Program-made: the position numbers and the translations under genes | Notes under the pieces: generated by a model | Seen by the model: the letters and a program-made list of their open reading frames with translations, nothing else | Told to the model about the DNA's origin: nothing | Databases searched by the model: none | Shown: positions 36,161 through 48,678 of the stretch, piece after piece | Layout: every line of letters starts with the position of its first letter | Position numbering within the stretch: the stretch's first letter is position 1 | Source of the DNA: Plectrocnemia conspersa | Taxonomy: Eukaryota > Arthropoda > Insecta > Trichoptera > Polycentropodidae | NCBI GenBank assembly: GCA_009617715.1 | Contig: VTFK01000452.1 | Span: 124,001 to 188,000, forward strand | Direction: 5' to 3' | DNA length: 64,000 nt

Positions 36161-37125
36161 ATGGTAATCCGATCAGTAAAAATATGAAATATTAATATTT
36201 AAGCTTTATTATTAAATCATATTTAAATATTTTGCCATTTTGTCGCTTGTAGTCGATTCGATTGATGTTTGAAACTTTTACCGGCCGGTGGAGGCAATTT
36301 ATATTCGCGATTATTAAATGTTTATTTTATTTATTTAAACAATCCTTTTAGCTTACACTAAATTACATTAAAAACCATTGATATTGTATTGCTTGTTTTT
36401 GTCTATCGCCATGGTATATCGACTTTTGTATATATTAAAGTTTATAGGTTATGTCGTACTATGTTCATTAGTGATTTGTTGTATTGAATTTTTTTTTTTT
36501 GTTTCAGACGATCGGCAAAAATAATAAAATGCTTCAGCACATTAACTATCGAGTGCGAATAGTTTTACAAGATACTAGAACGTTCATCGGTACGTTTAAA
36601 GCGTTCGATAGGCATATGAATATGATATTGGGAGATTGTGAAGAGTTCAGAAAGATTAAACCGAAAAATAAAGGACCCGAACGAGAAGAGAAGCGTACTT
36701 TAGGTTTTATATTATTGAGAGGAGAGAATATCGTGACTATGTCTATAGAAGGACTTCCGCCTCCGGAGGAAGGCTTACCTAGAGTGCCATTACCTGGTGC
36801 GACTCCTGGTCCCGGTATCGGAAGGGCCACCGGACGCGGAATGCCCGCCAACGTCAGTGGAGTACCTGCTGGTCTTCAAGGACCGGTTAGAGGAGTGGGC
36901 GGACCTTCCCAACAGCATATGACTCCAGCCGGCCGAGGACAATTAGCCGCTCCGCCTCAGATGCGTGGAATGGGTCCAGGAATGATGGGAGGTCCGCCTC
37001 CCGGAATGATGGGGATGCCCCCAGGCATGGGAGGACTTGGTCGCGGTGCACCCAACATGGGCGGTTCTGTGATGAGAGGTCCACCACCGGGAATGATGAG
37101 AGGAGGTACCACTACATCTGTTTAG
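36161..37125 (+). CDS. SNRPB: Small nuclear ribonucleoprotein-associated protein B (SmB)
   Basis: SmB is one of seven Sm core proteins that ring the U1, U2, U4 and U5 snRNAs in the nucleus. Exon 1 contributes only the start codon (36161-36163), followed directly by a donor (ATG/GTAATC). The intron is 36164-36507 with a long T-run and TTTCAG. Exon 2 (36508-37125) starts [18 protein letters not shown]. Sm motif 1 ([16 protein letters not shown]) and Sm motif 2 ([18 protein letters not shown]) are intact. The tail is Gly/Pro/Met-rich with PPPGMM repeats, GRGMPA and PVRGVGGPS, the region arginine-methylated and proline-rich in the family. Total length 206 residues. AATAAA follows at 37324-37329. 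Reading through the donor from the same ATG gives only a short unrelated frame. Confidence 0.95.
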
Positions 37126-37510
37126 TATTTATGTCAATTAAATTAAAAATATTGTATTTTAATTTTAATGTTTTTTTTTTAAGGTTTCCCTGGATGATTG
37201 ATCGATTGTGTTTAAATATAATTGTTCAGAGGTTTGTGCTGTGCGGCGAATTTGGTACAATACGATTAATTAATATAAGGACGATTTAACATTTACGAAG
37301 TTTGTGATAATTCTTGATTGCAAAATAAATTAGACGTCAATACTATATAATATTTCTCGTTTATTTTTAGTTTTACGTAATCATTGTATTTAATAAGTAA
37401 ATAAATATGTTTTATTTACAATGCGTTTTCTTTTTCAATTTATTTATCCATATTTATTAGTTAATTAAACAGTTTAAATCAACAAAATATGTTTTTGGTG
37501 AAATGTCTAT

Positions 37511-38580
37511 ACAGTAAACTCCCGTTCAACGCGGGGGGGATAGGTTCTGGACATGATCGCGTTAAGCGAAATTTCGCGATCAACGGGAGATTTTTGAAAA
37601 AAAGCATTGTAAAACTCGAAAAACACTATTTGTTAAATAAACAATAATAACAAAAAGGCATATATTAAATAATTAATAATTTATTCATTTGGTCCACGTT
37701 GCAAAAAGGAATCTAGATTCCCTTGTTTGGTCTCCACGCTTATTGTGCAAAATTTGACGATAACTGGCAAGTAGTGCATTACGGCCACGTTTAACAGCAC
37801 TCACCCGCTCGTAATTTTCGTCATTCTTTTTTAACAATTCCATGCATTGATTGTGAAGAAAAAAGGGCCTTTGCGATGGTTTTAACATTTAAATTTCTTA
37901 CGGGAACAGGTTCGGGGACGTCATTTTCTATGGGCGTATGGCAGTCCATTTTCTGCAGCTCTTCAATAGTCAAGTCCATAAATAGATTTTGTGTCATCCA
38001 AGCCTTATGGTTGCTTCGCCAAAAAAACCGATAATTTTTTTTTAGAGTAACCTATAATGGCACGAAGATTTTCTGATTGGTAGTTCAACAAAGGTTTCAA
38101 TTTTAATTCTCCAGATGCATTTCCACCGAGAAGAAGAGTTAGACGGTCCTTGGATGCTTTAAATCCAGAAGCAGTCTTCTCCTCAATGGAAATAAACGTA
38201 TGTGTTGGCATTCGTTTCCAATAAAGTCCAGTCTCATCCACCTAAAAATTAAATTTGGTGAATAATATCCCCTTTCTACAATTTCACGGAACTCCATTAA
38301 ATATTTTTTAGTTGATTCTACGTCTGCACTAGCCAATTCACCAACATTTTAAGGTTATGAAAGTTTGATCGTTTTCTAAACCGACCAAACCAACATTTGC
38401 ATGCTTTAAATACTTCTTCTCCTCCATGTTGAGATTTTAAACGATCTCAAAGACTAAGTGATTTATTCATTCATTCAAATTATTTAATATTTTTTTTAAA
38501 TTATCGGTCGCGATATAACGAATCCGCACTCGCCGGGGTCGCGATGGACCCCCCCCTGTTCATCGCGACCCCGCATTAGT
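37511..38580 (-). mobile_element. Decayed Tigger/pogo-type DNA transposon
   Basis: The left end begins CAGTAAACTCCCGTTCAACG. The right part has GCGGGGTCGCGATGAACAGG on the minus strand, a poorly matching end. Minus-strand frames 38005-38336 give MDETGLYWKRMPTHTFIS, then a GFKASKDRLTLLLGGNASGE stretch and LKPLLNYQSENLRA, the catalytic-core signature of Tigger1-like DDE transposases. The fragment 37685-37888 is the downstream part. Frames are broken; no active element. Confidence 0.8.
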
Positions 38581-40020
38581 AAAAAAATAACCTGAGCGAG
38601 TTCATATTTATAAGGAAGTAAAAAGTACCCCAGGATTCAAGGCATTCAATAATCACATTGCACTATTTTGTGGAAGTTATAGCTGGGAATAAATTGAAAC
38701 CATTAATGATTCATTACTCAAAAAATCCATAAGCATTCAAAGGAATCATTCAAATTTTAGAGGAACTACTTTATTTATTAATAAAAGAGTTATTAACTAT
38801 AAAAGGTTTGTCATTTAACTGTTGGACAGAGCAGTGAATATTCTATGAATAACTCCCTATATATTAACCCTTTAACCCCAATCTTTCACTGTTTTGAGGT
38901 ACACCAGTAGTAAATGTGTATAAATTAACTCGCTACTCAATGGGTTAAATTGTTTTTAACTATGACAAATTTTCACCCCATGGATAACTCTCTGCAACGA
39001 ATCTATTTAAAAGCAGGACTATATAAATTGGCATCATATATATTTTTTCATCTATTTCGTTTTTTAGCATTTATCGCAAAATTCTAAAAACACATGTCTA
39101 AAAATTAGTCATTGAAAAAAACTTTTTATTTTAATATTATTTTTGTGTTACAAATAAACGCTCTCGACCAATTTCGTTTTGTAATTTTCCTGTAAATATT
39201 ATTATAAACAATTAACTCGACCGAAACACAAAACATATTGTATACCGCAGGCGCAAATCCAGAGGGTCACGGTAAAAAACTCACAATGTTTTTTAATTCA
39301 CATATATTTTATAAAATGCTTAAATAAATGCAAAAATAGACATATTACACACATTTAAATTATTCCATTGTTTTCTTTGACGTCTTTTTAAAAAGGTGCA
39401 TATTTGAAAATGCGATTCTTTTGGTCGATCAACGAATGGTTTCCAAATGTATTATTATTCCTGACCTATCATGTTTTTATTGTTGTTTTATTTTATTATT
39501 ACACTTACACTCTTATTGTAATTTGTATAAAACAGGCAGTGACTATACTTTTCTTAACCATTAAAAACTAAATAAATATATATAGTAGTTGTTTTGAAAT
39601 TTATTAGAATAACATATTTTTACTGTATCAAGTAGCTTCTGCTTTTAGGATGTGATTTATATTTTTAGGATTTTGTTTTTATATTTCTTACCGTTTTTTA
39701 CCTCTATTTATACATGTATCTAATATGTTAACATTAATTAAAGAAGTAATGTGTTATTTCTGTAATTACTTAACATGTAATATCTTTTCTGATTGCCAAA
39801 TAATGCAACTGATTCAGCGTCTTCAAATCGATGAATTTTACGATATTGCTAAAGCATTTCGTATTAGTAAGATTAGACATATTTGTTGATTGATGAAGAT
39901 TATGTAGTCGAGAAGTTAAAATACATAATTATAAATTTCGACAATTTTATTAAAATTACATGTATTAAAACATTCATTTTATCATAACATAAATACATTC
40001 GTGTAACAGTCATTGATTAT
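38581..40020. other. AT-rich intergenic DNA and 3' flank of the RBCK1-like gene
   Basis: No gene or long repeat recognised. Confidence 0.5.
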
Positions 40021-43000
40021 TCAGTGGCAATAGTTGCACTTCGGATGGCACTTGTTTCCGTTGATGCCGCACTGACACCCCGCCGATGTGTCTCCCTTTC
40101 CACTCGGGCCCCATCTCGGTCCTCTCGTTACCCAGCAGATTTCAGTTTTGCACATGGAGCAGCGTACCCAATCACAGCCCCATTTCTTCATCATGATCAC
40201 TTGGCATGAAGGACATGCCAGAGCGTCTCCCTTCTTCACCATTTCGTCCAGCATGTTCTTCGTTTGTTGACCTTCACTCTTGGACGGTGTGTTGCTGCTT
40301 TTTATTTGTTCTTGGTACTCCTTGCAGTTCTTGTCTTCATGGATCACCTGTTATAAATGAATGTGGTAAATTTTATTGTCCGAATAATAGTACTTAATTC
40401 TCCACAAGTGCATAATCTGACCAAAATATTGTCAATCAATTTATCATTATGATTAAATTAAAATGCCAAAAGTTTTTGGAACCCATGATGCCGTGTATTT
40501 GTATTAAAGAGTCAGAGAATATCAGGCATTGGATTACAATTAATTATTATGGTTAAGGCTGCATGGCAGTAGCAGCAGGGCATAAATCAGGTTCATGTGC
40601 AAGTGTCCCATGAATATCTAAAATTTAATGTTTGAGTACACTCTAATAGATTTCTTTTGGAAAATGCCACCATCTGATTAAAGTAATACAATCCATATTT
40701 GCAATATTTATATGGTTTTTAAAAATTTCTGTCAATTCTGATAGAGTGCGGTAAAATCTTATGTTAAATACTCACCTGACAAGTTAAGCAATTGTTCTTG
40801 TTGCACGCTGGACATTGGAATTCGTTAACGTTATCGTCGAATATGCACCAGCCTTTGCAGTCGGGCGTTTTGCAATGGAACGTGTTTTGTATTTTGTTCT
40901 CGGCGAGCTTCACCGACTTGGCCAAGTGTTTTTCGTATACGTTCTTGTCGACCAGCGCTCGTATCTCTCTCTCTTGAATGATGCTCTCGCACGAGTAATT
41001 GTCGTCTCTGTACGGACATTTCAGTTCGGCTTCGTCGCTGTGCTTAATGGTGTTCTCTAGACACTCTCTGCAAAATGAATGAATGCAATCTCTGAGCGTG
41101 ACGCCCATCAGCGGTTCGCAGTTTAAGAAACATATTGGACATTCGAAGGCTTCGACGTTGAACACCAAGTCTCGATTATCCAAACTTAAGAGTTGCTTGT
41201 AATGAGTTGGAGGGTTGCTAACCTTTTCGTTGTTTTCTTTGGTAATCTCCCCGGGGTCTGGACGCTTGCCGCAAGCGCTGCACAAAGGACTATGCAAACT
41301 GTTAATCAGGGTGCAATCAGTGCATATCCAAGTGTTTTTGGTGACGTTTTTTAAAGCTGGACTGCTTGCTGGAGGGATGAAGATTACGGACGGACTTTTA
41401 GACAAATCCAAGATGGGAGGTTTAGAGATTGAATTAGATATTTCTGGTTCCAAGATCTTCGGAGGCTGATTGTTTTCTTCTATTGTTTTAGATGTACTCG
41501 GCTTTGGTAGGACATCTTGTTTTGTTTCAATATTTTTTTGATCGACGTCTTTCGGTTTTTCAAATTTAGATTGCTCCACTGAATACGTTTTCTTGTCTGA
41601 AAAATTATTATAAATAAAGTATGAAAGTTATGAATTTTATAATAGTCTTTGAAAAGCCATTCGTATACATACCTAAAGCAATAACATACAAAAACAGCTG
41701 TGTTTCAAAATTGTTTTGATTATATTTAGATAAGAGTTCGTTATCGTCATCGGCGAGTTGTTTTCCTATGATCCATCTTTGTGTTGTCATTGGAATGTTG
41801 AGTTCTTTTTCAACTTTAGCTTTTAACTCGCCTATTGTAGCATTTTCTAAAATCTGAAGAGGCAGAGGTCCTTGATGTGAGAACTGATCTTCGATATAGA
41901 CATTTATTCTGAAAAAATTAAATAAACACATCAAAATGTATCAGTAAATATATTTCAATAACGTACCTTTTAAGATTGACTAGTTTATTATTATTATTAG
42001 GCGAACATGTGACTAAACAACTGACTTTTAACATTGCTAAGTCTTTCGCTAAGTTAGCAGCTGCTACGTCGTCACCATCGGCTATAGCTTGTTCTAGCTT
42101 CTTCAACAAAATATTTGTGTTACTCTTGATATTGTTTTCATCATTAGTCTTACTTTCGATTCGATTTGATTTAGCTTCTTCAAGATTTGAATATAGAACA
42201 GTTTTTTGAATTTTAACTTTATCATCGTTGATAGTGCTCGGCTCATTTGTACGTACTACTACACAATTAGTTTGTGCAAAACTACTGACTTTATTGTTGT
42301 TAGATTGTATCTTTTTTGACTCATCTGCGAGCTTTAGGTTATTACCGTTTTTTATGTGTAAGATGACGTTGGGTGTTTTGATGAGATTTTTTGATACGTC
42401 TATTATTTGTAGAGCTACCGGTTCGCTCTGAATGATTGGTTTTTGAGGAGCTTCTTTGATTTCTTTAATAGCGTCAGTTTTTTGCGGTTTTGGTCGTTTG
42501 GGTAGAGAGTTTTTCATTTCTTTCAATATCTCTTTTAATTTGAGTTTCTCTTCCATGTACGATAGCTTTTCAAGGTCTTGTTCTGTCGGTTTATTGGCTT
42601 GCGTTTCAGGATCTGTAGTGGAAGATAGCCCAGGAAGCGCTGAAAATATTTCCGCTTTGAACGATTGAGATATCTCTCCCTCGCGTGGGAATTTCGGCGA
42701 AAGTGGAGCTCTACTCAACGGTGATTTATTATTATTGCTCTGTTGCACCGGCGCGTTATCGCTAGTTGCATTCTTGAACAGTTTTACGTGTTCATTGAGC
42801 TTCGGGCTTTGACTCGGGATATTTTTAGATTTCATATTGATTAACTCGCCCGTGAGTCTAATTTCGTTGTTATTGTTGTTGGTATATTGGTGGAAATTCG
42901 GCATTTTTTCGATCGGTGCTGCTAATGCGTTGAACTTGGTGATGAGTTCTCTGGTGGCCGATGGTTTATTTTTATTGTTCAACCAGATGGGCGAGTTTGA

Positions 43001-44121
43001 TTCGCCGTTTTTCGCGTTGTTACTCTTGTGCTGCTTTATTATTTCGGCGGCTTCTCGGTCCAGTTCGCTGATGTTCGGCAGATATCTAGAAATTCGCTTT
43101 TCGCTTTTCTGCTCGACTTCGTTCTTTTCGCCGTTAATGTTCCGTATATTATCGAGCAGTTGCGAACACCTGAAGAAACTCACTTCTGGAAACTCGTGCT
43201 TGTTCTTCTTTTTATCGCTCTCCGGTGGACTCTTGACTTTTTGCTTGCTCTCGCGTTTGTACCAAGGTCTCGGGGCGTTCTCTACGTCTTTGTTCTTGAC
43301 GTTCGTTAGTTTGGGATGGTTTTCTGTCAGACTAAATTTGTTTTCCATCTTTTGTGGTGTATTTCGGGCGACGGCAATGGAGTGATCGTTTCCTTTTTGA
43401 CTTCTTGTTTAGGCGGCGGTGGAGCTTTGCGCTTTTTTCTGTAAGACCTTATGAAGTCTTGCGTCGTTGGCGGTTGAGGCGCTTTTCTTTTTCCTTTAAC
43501 GTGAGCCTTAAGACTAGCCGTTTTCCTTTCACTTCTATAACTCTCCAATTCGTTCGCTCTCATCTTACTCAACGACGGCAAACTAAACGTGTCGTATAAA
43601 GCGGTTGTAATATCTTCGCCCTCATGTTTTTCCACCGTTTTAATATTATTCTCATTAGCGTCTATGTTAATAGGAAGAGTGCCGCTGGTGTACAAGCTAT
43701 ATTTCTTTCTTAAAGTGATGTTCTTCTCCATGACTCTCCTTCGGTTCCTATCTAAAATTAGTCTAAGGTATGTGTCGGTGTAAGGACCGGGAGAGAAGAA
43801 TTTCTCTGGCTGCGCAGCATCCCCGTAAGGTTTATATTTGTTTGCGGGCAAAAATGCGAAACTAGCGACAGTAGCCGTGCTCGAAGCGGAACTGTCTTCT
43901 TCGGAGGACGAACTCTCGACGTCCGAGTCTGATTCGCTTTGCAATTCGTTTTGTTGAAGGCTCTCCACTTTTTTGAACCAGTTGAGGAATGATTTGAAGC
44001 CAGTCGATCGCGGTCTCTGCTCGATCATCTTGTTGGAGTTTATCTTGAAATTGGTCACTTTATCGCCTTTCGCGATTTTCTTCGCCTTGGGACTGTTTTC
44101 CATGGCTGGGTCGCGACTCAT
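40021..44121 (-). CDS. RBCK1: HOIL-1/RBCK1-like RBR E3 ligase with a long N-terminal extension
   Basis: HOIL-1 is the LUBAC partner of HOIP and itself an RBR ligase. Exons (minus strand): 44121-41967, 41908-41673, 41596-40776, 40347-40021; phases 2, 1 and 0 all fit if the frame change near 43355 is bridged. Domains in order: a low-complexity extension of about 650 residues with two KRKAPxPP motifs; a tethering-like helix (LLKKLEQAIADGDDVAAANL, about 42110-42030); a ubiquitin-like domain (INVYIED...WIIGKQLADDD); an NZF finger (WICTDCTLIN...CSACG); RING1 (CPICF...CREC); IBR (FHCKTPDCKGWC...CPAC); RING2 CPSCQ with GCDWVRC, whose Cys (40174-40176) matches the HOIL-1 catalytic residue; and the HOIL-1-specific ending WVTRGPRWGP, CHPKCNYCH. 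Predicted length is near 1,180 residues against about 510 in human HOIL-1. An acceptor at 44144 implies a 5' UTR intron. Confidence 0.88.
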
Positions 44122-44131
44122 CTCGGCGTAT

Positions 44132-44134
44132 CAT
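44132..44134 (-). promoter_or_regulatory. Upstream out-of-frame ATG in the RBCK1-like leader
   Basis: An ATG at 44134-44132 precedes the chosen start (44121) by 13 bases. It opens a 24-codon frame that overlaps the main start in another phase and stops at a TAA. It could lower translation of the main frame, or initiation may occur at the in-frame ATG 18 bases downstream (MENSPK). Confidence 0.4.
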
Positions 44135-44143
44135 CGACAACGT

Positions 44144-45835
44144 CTGAAATTGATATACAAATTTAATCAATTTCAGAATTTTTCTACATCAAACACTATT
44201 ACAAAGAAAACTTATGAAACATTTAAGAAGTGAACTTGACAATATTGTAAGCAAACGTTAAAGTAAATATGTATAACTATTAGAAAAAATAAACTTGATA
44301 AATTATCATCAACAAATCCTACTCTTTTATATACATATTTTTTTTAACTAAAACTTGGCTCGAGGCAATCATACACGATTATGACTCGGATTTATTTTAC
44401 ACATTTATCGTAATGATCGTTCTACTTTCACTAGCTCTAATTCGAAAGGTTGTGATGCTTTAATTAGTGTCTGAAAAACTGTTAAATTAAAGCTTGGAAT
44501 GTGGAAAAATCAACTATGAAGTTGTAAATTAATTAATTCTCCTAGTTGTGTTTAGCAAATATGTGATAAATATTTAGGGGTATTATTTGAATTTTAAGCC
44601 CGATTTGAAGAAATCAAAGAACGTGAAAAATATACTTTATACAAGAAGTGTTATTTAAATGGAATTCATCAAAATTGAGTGTAACATGGTGCTAAAATAA
44701 AAGTATAATGAAGTTGATATTCTGTGTTTTTATTTGTACGTACTTTTATTAAAATGCGTAAGCTTGCAGAAAAAATATTAGTTATGTTTGTTAGTAAGTA
44801 CATACGAGAACAAATTTTTTAAAGACTACTAAGACTTCAAACAGGTCGAGATTAAGAAATGAACATTTATAATTAGTACTGAAGACATCATTATCTCAAA
44901 AAGTAACACACCATATAGATAAAAAAAAATGAGTAAAAAACATTAATTTTCCTTGATATTAAAATGTATTTTACCATTATTCAAAAATAATATTTTTAAG
45001 TTTTCGGAATAAGTTCACAAAATATATATTTATTTTACAGCATGGTTATATTACATTTATAAACTTACTGTAAACTATTTTTGTTTGTAAATTTATTCCA
45101 AAAACATTTTTGCTAGCTAGTGAAATTATATGAGGTTCTAAAATGTCAGTAAATTTTAATATAACTGTTGAGAAACGTACGATTGCTGTTCAAATCTAAA
45201 CCAAACCTAAACGAATTAACTAACAAACTTGAAGTAATGAAAGTTTTTAAACTAATCAGTTTTGAACTCTCATTATGTTGGTATTTTATCAAATGATTTA
45301 GCATCATAATTCTGTCAATCTATTATCACGTGGAAATACGCGTACCAGATCAGCTGTTTGTGAACAAATACAGTTTTACTGTATTTGTTGATATTGATAT
45401 TGAGTAGTGAAATTGTAAATCAATTGATTGATACATTATATTTATACTAGTGAACATTACTGTAACAATTTCATAAATTAAAAATTATGTAAAAAATAAT
45501 TTATTTCAATTAGAATTAGAAGCTTTTAAACATCCGCCATATTCATATGAAATTACACCTACAGATTATCATCATTATAAATCAGAGCATTCGCTTCGGA
45601 ATAAAAAAATATCTATTGAATATATTCTTGAGTTTTAGTGGAGAGGAGTTGAAAATGATCTAATTTTGGATTAGATGATATAATACCATTAGTTTGTCGT
45701 TTTTTTGGATACATTTATAAATACTAAAATTATTATATTAACCTATAAAAATATTTTGACTTGACTTAATAAACTCAACAAACTACTATGACTAAATAAA
45801 TTTAAAGTTAAAATTTTGTGGAGCTTTCTAGTCTT
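44144..45835. other. AT-rich intergenic or 5' intron DNA
   Basis: Part of this may be the first intron of the RBCK1-like gene, as the acceptor at 44144 implies. No coding feature seen. Confidence 0.4.
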
Positions 45836-46155
45836 ACACAGTGGTGCCTTACGAGTTTGATTCGTTTAATTCCACTTTAATTAACTTACGAGTTTAATTC
45901 GGTTCGCGATTGAGCTCTTAATTCAAATTATTCGTATTTCAAATCTATTAGTTCCCTATTAAAATGAATTGAAATGCCATTAATCCATTTCAATGGAGAA
46001 AATTGAATACAATTGAAATGGTAAATACATACTACCTAAATTAATGATAAAGTTTGTGTTTAGATTACACAATACGTATTTTCCCATGTCAAGGCAAATT
46101 TAAAAAAAAATTTACTCGTATTTCGAAAAACTCGTAAGTCGAGATTCCACTATAT
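45836..46155. mobile_element. Tigger/pogo-like MITE of about 320 bp
   Basis: It starts CACAGTGGTGCCTTACGAGT and ends ACTCGTAAGTCGAGATTCCA then CTATA. The ends are imperfect inverted repeats. Flanks read TA on both sides. The interior repeats TACGAGTTTAATTCG and TCGTATTTC. The end type resembles that at 16480-16640. No transposase. Confidence 0.65.
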
Positions 46156-47790
46156 ACAAAATATTTTAGTAAAGAAATCTAGTGTATTCACACTAGCTTA
46201 AAAAAAGAAAAATATTGCTTAGAATGTAGCAAATTATTGTTTGGAAACAAATTTTTGTCACCAATTATGTGAGAATGCTATTTTCATTGAGCATAATACT
46301 AATTGAGGAAGTCTATAAAATACATTTACAAACCACCGCCTTAAAATTTAATTTAAAAATAAAGAATAGCTATAAGACCATTGAGCCAAAGGATTAGGCC
46401 GTTGAGTCAAAATTAATTTATTTAACCAAAGGTCATTGAGTCAAGTTGTGTGTAATTTACTATTTTAAGAAATTTACATTCAATGGACAGACTTATGATC
46501 CAGCCCCTTTCTCTTTTCATTTGAATTTAAAAAAATCAGCAATTAAGATTTGAGTATTTAAGATTTCCGAAAAGCTCGGAGCTACTTGAGATATTGGATC
46601 GCTGATATTTAGATTTCAATAATGATGTGGATTAAGAAGAACCGTTCATGTGTACTGAAATTTGAATATAAAACAAAATAAGGAAAAATAACAAAATTTA
46701 ATAATAATTTTAAAATGTACTAAATGGAACGAGTCCTTAAATCTATTTTGGCCCTTCCCTCTGCGGTCTGCGTAGAGGAGTCGGAATTTGAGTCAGTAGT
46801 GTAAAACAGAGTGGTGTCAGAGTCAGAATTTTTTGTATCAACTCTTCTTTAAAATAGCATATACATAGTTTGTTTTGGTTATTTCGTATTATATTATTAT
46901 GTTTTTTGAGAGCGGAAAAAAGTGATTTTTTGCTACTGGTATTGGTGCTAATAATAGAATGCAACTATTCGACGGTTAAGGCGGACGAACGACGCTTTGA
47001 GAAATCACCCCAAAGAAAATAGATTGTTTCAGAGAGCTTCGCCGTAAAAGAAACAGAACGAACCGCAAGGAATTTTGGAGTCTGGTGAAGATAATCCGAA
47101 CCAAAATTATCTCTGAGATCGCATATCTAGTTTCAGCAGCCATCGACGACTGCTTTATGCTCTCGAACGCCATGTTATTTCAATATTTCCGTTCGAGACA
47201 TTACATTGAGACGCGTTTACAAATCATCGACCAAAAGAAACGTTCCGCAAATATATGACTCGCGTCAAATTTAATCTAATCTCAAATAAACAACAAAGAG
47301 TACTCGCGTTTGTATTGTCTGGGTAACGATCAAAAAGTGACTAACTTTGTCTTTAGTCTCCAAGCAGGTGCGTGTTGACTCACTTCAAATTGGATGAGTC
47401 AGGAAGACAAATAAAACAAGCAAGGAAAAGGGTAAAGTAACCCGCGTCAATTTCCTTTCTAGCACTTCATATACTTAGTATTAACAAATAAACAAATGGA
47501 GTGACCACTTCACAATAAATTAATAAGGTAACTTATTTTATAGAATTTCAATATGACTATAAATATATTTAAAACTAGCCTACATGTATATATGATATTT
47601 ATAAATTATTATTTTTTATCGGTTAGTTTTTGTCAAAGTACAGCTATCTAATGTTGTAGATGGCTCAAAGATTCTTATCACTGAAAAATGTGTGCATGGT
47701 TTATTAGTTAAGGACTACACAATTAATTGTGATTATTCTAAAACTAACGAGAACACTACAGAAAGATGTTTGCAATAAGAGTTTTTTAAA
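46156..47790. other. Intergenic DNA, no secure gene
   Basis: A minus-strand frame at 46976-47173 (MAFESIKQSSMAAETRYAI) has a plausible start but no recognisable domain or continuation. AT-rich elsewhere. Confidence 0.4.
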
Positions 47791-47794
47791 TACT

Positions 47795-47910
47795 CCAAGT
47801 CAAACGGATCAAAAGTAACAAAATCAGTTAAACTACAACGGCGACATTTTCTAAGAAGAACATCAAAACAGAATTTTGACCAATAGAAGAGGGGTACAAT
47901 AGGTCTAGAT
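47795..47910 (+). repeat. Fold-back repeat family, partial copy 3
   Basis: AAGTCAAACGGATCAAAAGT and AGAATTTTGACCAATAGAAG match the copy at 49880-49995. The central fold-back is deleted. Confidence 0.6.
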
Positions 47911-48399
47911 GAGTTAAAACACAATCCTGAATTGCAGTTGCACTATATCGGTTGCATGCTAAAAAGTTACCTACTAGGTACTAACTTTCACATAGGCGAA
48001 CTCAACATGAAAGTTACACTTATAAGATTCTTCGAGATGTTTCATAAACTACCTAATGGGTTGAGCGTTAATGTTAGTTCGTACTTAATATTCTTAAACA
48101 TGCTTTTGAAACATTATTTGTACACATATTCATATATGTATAAATATAAAAATCATGATTAGAAAACGTCATTTAGGTACGACATCAGAATACATATAAT
48201 TCAGAAGACTAAGCATGTTACTTCCGCGTATTATTAATATATAAAAAGCATCGTTAAAAAACGATTGAACTCTCCAAGACCAATTTTATGACCGATTCAC
48301 TTCTTTGCTCATGCTTTTTTCACTAAGTGAAAAACGAATTACATTATGCTTTCCATTATTTTGGCTAGAATTATTAGTGCGTTGCAATAATTTTACATT

Positions 48400-48678
48400 G
48401 TGACACCGATAGTTATTACAATCAAAGAAAGAGTTTGCCAGCAAAATAGTTCTTATTTGTTGGCACAACAACTGTGTTTTGAAACACCTTTTTACGATGC
48501 AAATTTGAAACGAAACTTTTTTTTGGAAGTTGGAGTACTTACAGGAATACCAACCTGTCACTTTTATTTGTTTAATGGCAACACCTCATTTTACGAAGCA
48601 AAATTTGAAATAGAACACTTTCAAGGCTACGCGATATCGTATAACAAGCTTTCAGCTATTATAATAAGACCGGCCTAA
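48400..48678 (+). pseudogene. Unidentified open frame, 92 codons
   Basis: The frame has protein-like composition toward its end (FFLEVGVLTGIPTCHFYLFN). It contains two related stretches about 104 bp apart (CACCTTTTTACGATGCAAAT and CACCTCATTTTACGAAGCAA). I do not recognise it; it may be part of a transposon or chance. Confidence 0.2.

Noticed and set aside
42837..43385. 182-codon plus-strand frame opposite the HOIL-1-like gene
   Set aside because: Rich in L, F and S, the usual complement of a K/E/N-rich sense strand.
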